Assembly (NCBI GenBank): GCA_965644295.1
Contig: CBFFRP010000159.1
Span: 1 to 64,000 of the forward strand
Direction of reading: 5' to 3'
Source: Paraphysomonas bandaiensis
Lineage: Eukaryota; Chrysophyceae
Length of the DNA stretch: 64,000 nt
Below the pieces are notes generated by a model. It did not search any database, was not told the origin of the DNA, and saw only the letters and a program-made list of their open reading frames with translations. Numbering within the stretch: the first letter of the stretch is position 1; every line of letters starts with the position of its first letter. The position numbers and the translations under genes are program-made. Positions 23,501-31,365 of the stretch are shown here, one piece after another.

Positions 23501-25944
23501 CCAGTGGTCAACCTAGTGGGTACCCTACTGGGCAGCAAACATATCAGCCCACTGGCCAGCCCAGTGGACAACCATCAGCACAACCCACTGGTCAACCTAG
23601 TGGGTACCCTACTGGGCAGCAATCAGTTCAGCCCACTGGCCAGCCCAGTGGACAACCATCAGGACAACCCAGTGGCCAACCAAGTGGTCAACCAAGTGCG
23701 CATCCTTCTGGACAACCCAGTGGTCAGCCTAGTGCGCAACCTTCTGGACTACCCAGTGGTCAACCTAGTGGGTACCCTACTGGGCAGCAATCAGTTCAGC
23801 CCACTGGCCAGCCCAGTGGAAAACCATCAGGGCAACCCACTGGTCAACCAAGTGGCCAACCAAGTGCGCATCCTTCTGGACAACCCAGTGGTCAGCCTAG
23901 TGCGCAACCTTCTGGACTACCCAGTGGTCAACCTAGTGGGTACCCTACTGGGCAGCAAACATATCAGCCCACTGGCCAGCCCAGTGGACAACCATCAGCA
24001 CAACCCACTGGTCAACCTAGTGGGTACCCTACTGGGCAGCAATCAGTTCAGCCCACTGGCCAGCCCAGTGGAAAACCATCAGGGCAACCCACTGGTCAAC
24101 CAAGTGGCCAACCCACTGGTCAACCAAGTGGCCAACCAAGTGCGCATCCTTCTGGACAACCCAGTGGTCAGCCTAGTGCGCAACCTTCTGGACTACCCAG
24201 TGGTCAACCTAGTGGGTACCCTACTGGGCAGCAAACATATCAGCCCACTGGCCAGCCCAGTGGACAACCATCAGCACAACCCACTGGTCAACCTAGTGGG
24301 TACCCTACTGGGCAGCAATCAGTTCAGCCCACTGGCCAGCCCAGTGGAAAACCATCAGGGCAACCCACTGGTCAACCAAGTGGCCAACCAAGTGCGCATC
24401 CTTCTGGACAACCCAGTGGTCAGCCTAGTGCGCAACCTTCTGGACTACCCAGTGGTCAACCTAGTGGGTACCCTACTGGGCAGCAAACATATCAGCCCAC
24501 TGGCCAGCCCAGTGGACAACCATCAGCACAACCCACTGGTCAACCTAGTGGGTACCCTACTGGGCAGCAATCGGTTCAGCCCAGTGGACAACCATCAGGA
24601 CAACCCACAGCCCAACCAAGTGGCCAACCAAGTGCGCATCCTTCTGGACAACCCAGTGGTCAGCCTAGTGCGCATCCTTCTGGACTACCCAGTGGTCAAC
24701 CTAGTGGGTACCCTACTGGGCAGCAATCAGTTCAGCCCAGTGGCCAGCCCAGTGGACAACCATCAGGACAACCCAGTGGTCAACCTAGTGGGTACCCTAC
24801 TGGCCGGCCCAGTGGACAACCATCAGGACAACCCACTGGTCAACCATCAGCACAACCCAGTGCCCAACCAAGTGGTCAACCAAGTGCGCATCCTTCTGGA
24901 CAACCCAGTGGTCAGCCTAGTGCGCAACCTTCTGGACTACCCAGTGGTCAACCTAGTGGGTACCCTACAGGGCAGCAAACAGATCCGCCCACTGGCCAGC
25001 CCAGTGGACAACCATCAGGACAACCCACTGGTCAACCTAGTGGGTACCCTACTGGGCAGCAATCAGTTCAGCCCACTGGCCAGCCCAGTGGAAAACCATC
25101 AGGGCAACCCACTGGTCAACCAAGTGGCCAACCAAGTGCGCATCCTTCTGGACAACCCAGTGGTCAGCCTAGTGCGCAACCTTCTGGACTACCCAGTGGT
25201 CAACCTAGTGGGTACCCTACTGGGCAGCAAACATATCAGCCCACTGGCCAGCCCAGTGGACAACCATCAGCACAACCCACTGGTCAACCTAGTGGGTACC
25301 CTACTGGGCAGCAATCAGTTCAGCCAAGTGGCCAGCCCAGTGGCCAACCATCAGCACAACCCACTGCCCAACCAAGTGGCAAACCAAGTGCGCATCCTTC
25401 TGGACAACCCAGTGGTCAGCCTAGTGCGCATCCTTCTGGACTACCCAGTGGTCAACCTAGTGGGTACCCTACTGGGCAGCAAACAGTTCAGCCCAGTGGA
25501 CTACCATCAGCACAACCAAGTGCCCAACCAAGTGGTCAACCAAATGCACATCCTTCAGGACAACCTACTGTTTATCCTATACGGCCAACGATTCAGCCAA
25601 GTGTGCAACCATCTGGGAAGTCAAGCGCTTCTCCAACACAATTGCGTCACGTCAAGTTATCTTCAAATGGTAATGGCAGGGACCGGTTCCTGAATTCCTT
25701 CTCGAAACTTGAAGCAGTGGCTTTAGGTGTCGTGGTTGGTATTGGCATATCAATCCTTGTGCTTACAATGTTCTATCTATATACGCGAAACCCCTCCAGG
25801 CCATTCCGGCTATCTCTAAACAATTACCGCTCGTCCGTTACACCAGTAGCTTTCGACGATCCACCCTCTATGGTATTTGCAAATCCCAACGAAGTCTCCT
25901 CGGAAAGACTCATACACTCAGAAGAGCCAGACAACAATGGATAG
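14510..25944 (+). CDS. Giant NHL-propeller / GQPS-repeat stalk / single-pass membrane protein (about 3,708 aa)
   Basis: Exon 1 is 14510-15554 and exon 2 is 15863-25944; the donor CAG|GTACTC and acceptor AACAG keep frame and repeat register. The chosen start MYVLTCTLLYLPVYVSA reads as a signal peptide. Six NHL-type repeats of about 55 residues follow, each with TLxGSGS, DGxGT, SSDDSY and NHRIRKL motifs; the fifth lacks its glycine loop. About 800 tetrapeptides of form GQPS, GQPT, AHPS, GYPT or GQQ follow. Near the C-terminus a hydrophobic segment (VALGVVVGIGISILVLTMFY) precedes TRNPSRPF and a tail of about 50 residues. Topology should be extracellular propeller on a long Pro/Ser/Thr-rich stalk, probably O-glycosylated. 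Similar repeats are widespread in stramenopile surface proteins; ligand and role are unknown. The exact array length depends on assembly quality. Confidence 0.85.
15863..25570 (+). repeat. 12-bp (tetrapeptide) tandem array with higher-order duplications
   Basis: About 9.7 kb of 12-bp units forms a coding minisatellite. Units are organised in larger cycles marked by a KpnI-type GGTACC in every GYPT unit. Two levels of larger duplication are visible. The marker GTGCACATCCTTCAGG recurs at 16964 and 17768 (804 bp apart, 67 units). The marker GGCAAATCAAGTGCG recurs at 19774, 21070 and 21958 (1,296 and 888 bp apart, 108 and 74 units). All offsets are multiples of 12, so reading frame is preserved. 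A second forward frame is also free of stops across the array because no unit contains one in that frame. Confidence 0.95.
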
Positions 25945-26886
25945 TTACCGTTGTCCATGTATGCAGGTGATAGTGGACAGGTAGATAGCACAAAGCTTTC
26001 TTACTACACGGAACACATAACCGTACTTATTATACTCTCTGATACTTACGACTCTGCTATATCTAAAAACCATCTCACTCAACCTATTTCCCCATATATA
26101 TATCTAGAAAATGGTTTCCCAGCCATAAACAGCTAGTTTATAGTTTACTACTTCTAGAAATAATCATATAGAATCTCTTTAACATCCTACTATCTACTCC
26201 ATACTGTTGAGTTTGCTGTTGGAGCAATTAAAAGCTGTAGTTCCTAAGATATTTGAATTATAACCGTTACTCAAACAATACAGTGCTAGCTAACCGTAAT
26301 AATATGAGAACCAATGATGTGATAGCTATTGTAGTGATGAAACTGAAATATAATGAATGTACAAGATAGTGACGATGCTAGATCGTACAAGAAATGGTTG
26401 GTGTAGTAGAGGTAAATAGAGTTGGTGAATGACAATGAATGATGAATGACATCTCCTAAAATTTTATAGTTTTCTACTTTAAGTGATTGTCTAAGATTTA
26501 TTACTAAGTTCAACTACTACATTTCGTTCACCCATAACTAGCTGCTCAAAAAACGGTCGACAGATACTTTTTTTCAGTTATTGAGTTTGATAATATTTCA
26601 GGAAATCTCTCAATTTCACCACGACTGCTCCCACACACCCTTCCAAACCGACTTGACACTGTCACTCAGGTCACAGGCTTCCATTTGCATGCTTAAGATA
26701 TCTCATTCATACTCTATGTCCAATATTAGAATGATGCCAACACAGTGGTCCCAAAATTTTCGAGGTCCGGTGGCGTGCAAAATATATATTTTGCATTTCA
26801 CCTCAAACGAACTCCATATTTTGTGATAAGTATCGCAACATCACTGGTGACAATCTCACGTTGGGTATTTTCATTTAAGGGCCTGC
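25945..26886. other. Intergenic, AT-rich
   Basis: 3' flank of the giant gene. No supported ORF or RNA gene is seen. A perfect palindrome TGCAAAATATATATTTTGCA lies near 26778-26797 inside a short inverted arrangement (GGTGGCG...TTCACC). Its role is unknown. Confidence 0.4.
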
Positions 26887-27285
26887 TTGTTTCAAACATG
26901 GCGATTAACAAGAGATCAAAATCTGTCAGAAAATCATCCCGTGGAAAGCGGTCTGCACTGGGCAAACATCAAAAATAGCATGGGACGAAGGTACTTTTCT
27001 GGTAGAGACATGAAGTGGATACAAGACTTCTTCAAAGAGCATTCTGAAACCATTAAGTGTAATTCTTTGGTTAGACATGCGCATGATTGTATGAAAATCT
27101 GGCTCAGACAGGATAATTTGTTGGGTGGTGTGTATGACAATGTAACTGTACCTGACGATGACATTAGAGAGAATATAATAGCAAATAACCCTAAGTTTAT
27201 GTCTGAAAACGAAATGGAAGATTTACAGAACCCATCTGAGGTGGCTGTTCACTTCACTATTCACAGGAATGGTGATATGGATTAG
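26887..27285 (+). CDS. Small ORF of unknown function (132 aa), possibly a damaged gene
   Basis: The frame contains a plausible protein-like stretch, MGRRYFSGRDMKWIQDFF onward, with charged and aromatic residues and an acidic second half. An overlapping frame starting at 26899 encodes a short basic peptide (MAINKRSKSVRKSSRGK) that stops just before it. The two may be one gene split by a frameshift or by an intron I cannot place. No family recognised. It could equally be chance or a fossil of a transposon-encoded DNA-binding protein. Confidence 0.3.
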   Translation: MFQTWRLTRDQNLSENHPVESGLHWANIKNSMGRRYFSGRDMKWIQDFFKEHSETIKCNSLVRHAHDCMKIWLRQDNLLGGVYDNVTVPDDDIRENIIANNPKFMSENEMEDLQNPSEVAVHFTIHRNGDMD

Positions 27286-27289
27286 GGCC

Positions 27290-27488
27290 ATATTTTGTAA
27301 GTGTAAAAATCACGAATTTTGTACTGTTCACTTTCACTTATCTTAACGGTATAGTAAAACGGCTAGTAGGTAGAAGCTAAAACTATGTCTCATATATCTT
27401 TGTGACATAAGCTTTCAGTGCATATGCTTACTTTTTAAGACTTATGTCTAGTTCTAGAAATATACTTGCTGATATTAGGAGCAGTTAG
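27290..27488. other. Intergenic
   Basis: AT-rich spacer between two weak coding remnants. Nothing identifiable. Confidence 0.4.
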
Positions 27489-28060
27489 TTATGAGTGAAC
27501 GAACTGTAATAATGTCATTATCGAACATAGTAGCAGGTGGGAGTTCGGATTGGAAGCACCTCCCTAAGTTCGATCAGTTCGGTGTTTTCAACTGGTCAAA
27601 GTATCTGAAAGTATAGTTGATGAGGAAAAGCAGAAACCATCTGGGCCTAGAGGAGCGCCCAGCGAGACCAGCGAACAACCGGAAACTGCTCGAAATCAGT
27701 ACAAGGAGAATCTGGACAAGTGGCTGGAACGGTAAGGATACATGCACCAGTTCCATATTTGAAGCCTTTTAACCAGTCACTGAAGCCCTTCAGATTGTGG
27801 ACCAGTACTTTCGGGAAAAGGACATGCTTCCGCAGGACCATCCGGAGAAAGAGCAGCAAGCGAGTGAACTCATCTCTAGATTAATTGATCGGTTTCGTAG
27901 AGAACTCGTTTGCAAGATTCTACCAGGGGAACTTGTGTGAGCTATCGACCGGCTAAACGGCATCTTCTCACAAAAAAAGTCAGAGCTAGAAGAACCACCC
28001 ACCGATATCGCTAAAAAACGAAGCTGCAGACTGCCCTCGAGATCCGAAACGATTTAGAAC
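27489..28060 (+). pseudogene. Degraded coding remnant of unknown family
   Basis: Forward frames read like protein but are broken several times. 27489 onward gives WKHLPKFDQFGVFNWSKYLK then a stop. A shifted frame gives VDEEKQKPSGPRGAPSET and YKENLDKWLER then a stop. A third stretch from about 27763 gives PVTEALQIVDQYFREKDM, EQQASELISRLIDRFRRE, an in-frame TGA near 27938, and FSQKKSELEEPP. Helical, charged composition and the FNWSKYLK motif recall copia Gag proteins, but this is only resemblance. The opposite-strand Ser-rich ORFs are shadows of it. Confidence 0.4.
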
Positions 28061-28471
28061 AATAGCACACTAACTACTAGTCTCTATCTACAAGTTGATA
28101 TATCATTTATAGGAGATATGATCAAGTAACTCTCATCTCGATGATATGTATTGCAGAAGTATATATAAATTCTACAGCTGACAACTCTGAGGTGGGCAGC
28201 TATCCCTAAATGCGGAAGAAGAAGTCATACAAAGAAATTCTAGTTAGAAAACAAGATCATCTTCTAGATATAACTACGAAGACTTGTAAGTAGAACAAAC
28301 CAACATGGAAGCATGATTGATTACGTTACAGTATAGAAGATACATGTGAGTTATTCATTGATATGAATACTTTGAAATGATACTAGTTGATATAGTTGAT
28401 AGCAGGGTTATGAACTAGTTGGTTAGAGAGGGTTATGCATATCGGCATCCTTCGTATATTTTTGTTCATAT

Positions 28472-28572
28472 ATGCCTCTATTATTGAGACAACAATTGTC
28501 TGTATTACAGCCGTAGTTGTATATCAGTAATATAGAGTATATTTGCCTCAATTTAATTCCGAAAAATATAAT
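28472..28572 (+). repeat. Left arm of a foldback/MITE-like inverted repeat
   Basis: This arm of about 95 bp is a close reverse complement of 30806-30905. It includes TTGAGACAACAATT, GCCGTAGTTGTATATCAGTAATATAGAG and AATTCCGAAAAA-type motifs on both sides. Without the LINE copy lying between them, the arms would flank only about 100 bp, the shape of a foldback MITE. Confidence 0.75.
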
Positions 28573-28747
28573 GCTGCCTACCGATACGTGTGTGATAATA
28601 ATGACTTGGATCACAGTGGACATATATATACATATAGGTATACACGTATGGACAGTCTGCATCTTATTTTTTCGGATAATTCTCTGCCCTACGATGGCAA
28701 ATACAGTCCAACATAAAGTTTCACTCTATTAACCAGCTCCAAGCCCA

Positions 28748-30568
28748 ATGTCTCTATTGAAACTGTGGCTGAGTCACATCAGTGTGCCCAGGGCCTTTTA
28801 CACTCCCTTACTGCTGCATTTTGTTGACCACCACGCTTCCGACAAATTACCTGTCACACCATGTTGTACACGCTCCAAGCCCCCCTGCCTGGCCTTGCAA
28901 CCTTCACCCTACTCAACTACTTCAGTTAAACCACGTGCCTGCACCAATGCAGCGCTGACCGCACCTACGTGCTATCCCCTCAGCAGACAACTTCGTCTCA
29001 CCCATCGCTTTCTACGGCTACAACCTCTCAGAACATGGCTCGTGCGAGCAGGCTCACGAAAACGACCCCCATGGACCCCCTATGCAATCACTGAATACTC
29101 TCGATCCCTCTCAACTGTGCAACAGGGCTGCCTTCTGCCGCCCACTCAGCCCAACCCAACATGGTTTGTCTGTGGTCCATCCACCCAGCAGGCTACCCCC
29201 TCACCCTGTTCACCTATCACCCCCACAGCCCATCCATCTCATTGGATAGACACTGTATTCCGCATACGGTATACTCGACTACTGTACTACTGTGTCCTAC
29301 AGGATGTATACCATTCCGTGTATACCTCTACTGCTGTTGGACACATCACCATGTCCATGTACCTGTCTACCTGTACTGTTGGACACATCACCATGTCCAT
29401 GTACCTGTCTACCTGTACTGTTGGACACATCACCATGTCCATGTACCTGTCTACCTGTACTGTTGGACACATCACCAGCTCTCTCTCACTGTCCAACACA
29501 CTCATAACACCACTGCAGTGTCATACACACACACAGTACACTCTACCTCCTCCTAGAAAACCCCCAGACAAACTATCGCCTCTCCCTTACTGGGCGTATT
29601 GGTCCACCCACTATTCCTCCTTCCTTCCACAAACTCAATTCCTTCCATCTTATGATGTGTTTTGCTCCAACGATCACTTCTTCCTGGACACCAAATACCC
29701 GGTGGAGTTGGAACTACACGCGCTACTCGAGAGAATTCCTGACTTCGTCATCATGCGTCTCCAAAATGTGTTGCAATGTCATTCCAAGGGAATGCAAGGA
29801 GTCCACCGTGCCAGGTCCATCAACCATCCCTCCCACGCCCTTCAGGGGAAGGAATTCTCCTCCGATAACAGCGGTGACGGACCTAGCAAATCCACCCACA
29901 CATTACCCTTATCCACTAAGGATGCCACCACACCGTATGCAACGTTATTTGACTATTTCCCAGTCAAACGGAAGCCACCTACCACCAACCCTACTCAACT
30001 GAACACCATGGGAACTCCAGCATTAGCCCCAGACGGCCCATCCTCACTCTCCACTACCACTCCTGACCTCAGGCCGGATGTACTGCCCAAGGATATTGCC
30101 ACATACCCCCTACACTACACAGAGGGCCGGGGTCACACGCCCTTTCACTCCGATCTGCTGAACAACTGGGTTAGATATGATGAAACCCAAACCATTGCTG
30201 CCTCCCCACAGGGAAACCTTTTAAAAGAAATATACGCACACATGCTATCCCCTGCCTGTTTAGACATATGGGAAGGATTCATAGCCAAGGCTTCCAGGAC
30301 GGACAACTATGATCTCATGATATCATTCACGCTACCAGAGCACAAATTGGACACCACGCACAGCGCCCTACTAGTTACCCAGCATCTCGCGAATGGCAAC
30401 AAACCCTGGGCAGACTCCACTCATGTTGTATCTAGGCATGTGCGGACCCTTTGCCTGACACATCTGGAACTAGGTGCACTCAGGACCCTAATTCAGAATG
30501 CTGAGCCCCCTCCAAAACCAATGGAGACCCATCCCAAAGGGAGACCCCCAGATCAAAAGCGCCGGTGA
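28748..30568 (+). CDS. In-frame deleted LINE polyprotein (606 aa), copy 2
   Basis: The uninterrupted ORF starts MSLLKLWLSHISVPRA, equivalent to the N-terminal ORF of copy 1. It runs through three copies of a 14-residue tandem repeat (VGHITMSMYLSTCT) and the shared motif PPRKPPDK, then joins directly to the OTU-like region at YWAYWSTH. It keeps the candidate catalytic His (SNDHFFLD) but not the Cys. After HVRTLCLT it joins the family C-terminus, HPKGRPPDQKRR then stop. The frame survives two large internal deletions. No enzymatic activity is expected because nucleophile, endonuclease and RT are missing. It may encode a structural or cis-packaging protein, or be open only because it is young. 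Confidence 0.6.
   Translation: MSLLKLWLSHISVPRAFYTPLLLHFVDHHASDKLPVTPCCTRSKPPCLALQPSPYSTTSVKPRACTNAALTAPTCYPLSRQLRLTHRFLRLQPLRTWLVRAGSRKRPPWTPYAITEYSRSLSTVQQGCLLPPTQPNPTWFVCGPSTQQATPSPCSPITPTAHPSHWIDTVFRIRYTRLLYYCVLQDVYHSVYTSTAVGHITMSMYLSTCTVGHITMSMYLSTCTVGHITMSMYLSTCTVGHITSSLSLSNTLITPLQCHTHTQYTLPPPRKPPDKLSPLPYWAYWSTHYSSFLPQTQFLPSYDVFCSNDHFFLDTKYPVELELHALLERIPDFVIMRLQNVLQCHSKGMQGVHRARSINHPSHALQGKEFSSDNSGDGPSKSTHTLPLSTKDATTPYATLFDYFPVKRKPPTTNPTQLNTMGTPALAPDGPSSLSTTTPDLRPDVLPKDIATYPLHYTEGRGHTPFHSDLLNNWVRYDETQTIAASPQGNLLKEIYAHMLSPACLDIWEGFIAKASRTDNYDLMISFTLPEHKLDTTHSALLVTQHLANGNKPWADSTHVVSRHVRTLCLTHLELGALRTLIQNAEPPPKPMETHPKGRPPDQKRR
29325..29478 (+). repeat. 42-bp tandem repeat within LINE copy 2
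   Basis: About three and a half tandem units begin TGTTGGACACATCACC and end CTACCTGTAC, each 42 bp and coding for 14 residues. The same array occurs in copy 3 at 55160-55305 and is absent from copy 1. Confidence 0.85.
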
Positions 30569-30626
30569 GTCCACGGACACACGATAAAGGCGAATTTCAT
30601 ATCACACAAAAAGAACGGAAGTGGTT

Positions 30627-30656
30627 GCACCTTGGTGCTTGCGGCGACGCACAAGC
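30627..30656 (+). other. Conserved stem-loops in the LINE 3' tail
   Basis: GCACCTTGGTGC can fold as a small hairpin. The following GCTTGCGGCGACGCACAAGC folds into a stem capped by a GCGA (GNRA-type) tetraloop with a small bulge. The same sequence is kept in copy 3 (about 55823-55852) and in the fragment at 43190-43220. LINE reverse transcriptases of several clades recognise a 3' stem-loop in their RNA; this is the natural candidate here. Confidence 0.5.
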
Positions 30657-30805
30657 AGCTTTCGTAGCGTTAAATAGTAGGATAAAAGAGTTTGTATTGA
30701 TTAGTTACGGGTAGTGGTCTAACTAGTATGACTAGCATTCTACTAGCCACTAATTGATGCAAGGTCTCAACGCCTATTGCTAAATAATCAGACATTCACT
30801 ACTTA

Positions 30806-30905
30806 TTTTTTCGGGAATAAATTGAAGCAAATATTCTCTATATTACTGATATACAACTACGGCTAGAATACAGATAATTGTTGTCTCAATATTAGAGGAT
30901 GCCAA
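30806..30905 (-). repeat. Right arm of the foldback/MITE-like inverted repeat
   Basis: Reverse complement of the left arm at 28472-28572 with about 90% identity over 95 bp. The LINE target-site duplication overlaps its inner edge, which shows the foldback element was there before the LINE inserted into it. Confidence 0.75.
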
Positions 30906-31009
30906 TTTTATTTCATTAAAAAGTCATCATTTTTTCAGTGAAAAGTGAAAAAACTGACTTTTCAGTGAAAACACAATGATAATATCGGTATCCGTGTTCA
31001 TATCCTACC

Positions 31010-31365
31010 CGTAGAGAAATACGTACTTGGATCGAAAATACAACACTGATACTACAGATCAATCAAACACTCACGGATCCAGTGCGCCCGTTGTCCTCCG
31101 TTCAAACTACACTACAGGTAGGCAAAAGACAAGTCTCTTTGCAAATACTACAGAAATCGTTAGTGATAGAAAATTATGGTGTCTCCCTACAACACAATAA
31201 TACTACAGCTGATCATGTTCTACTGTACACTCTCACTCGTATCCTACAGAGTCACACATGTACAATAACTGAAAACATAATCACTGTAACAAAAACGAAT
31301 GTGCACGTTGACTTTCATTTCCATCACTCGAAGACTTCTATACCGAATCATCATTTAGCTCTACG
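31010..31365 (-). repeat. 3' LTR of the complete copia element (356 bp)
   Basis: This LTR is identical to 35752-36107 except for one position near 31084 (G versus T). It is bounded by the perfect 7-bp inverted repeat CGTAGAG...CTCTACG instead of the usual TG...CA. The element is on the minus strand, so this left copy is the 3' LTR. The polyprotein stop codon lies 15 nt inside it. Confidence 0.93.

Larger units (their letters stand above)
28676..30801 (+). mobile_element. LINE-derived deleted copy 2, with 13-bp target-site duplication
   Basis: The copy begins with the family 5' motif TTCTCTGCCCTACG and ends ...CTAAATAATCAGACATTCACTA. CTTATTTTTTCGG is found at both 28663-28675 and 30802-30814, a direct target-site duplication that confirms the boundaries. 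It keeps the 5' ORF, a middle part of the OTU region, the last residues of the polyprotein and the 3' tail, but no endonuclease or reverse transcriptase. It must therefore have been mobilised in trans. The 3' tail differs from copy 3 at a single visible position, so both copies are young. Confidence 0.88.

Noticed and set aside
15920-25693. Long second-frame ORF (3,257 codons) as a real gene
   Set aside because: It exists only because the 12-bp unit lacks stops in that frame. It has no signal peptide, domain or natural end of its own, while the first frame has NHL repeats before and a membrane anchor after the array.
28517-28732. ORFs in the foldback arm region (28423-28732)
   Set aside because: They read through an inverted repeat and the LINE 5' end. 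Composition is non-protein-like.
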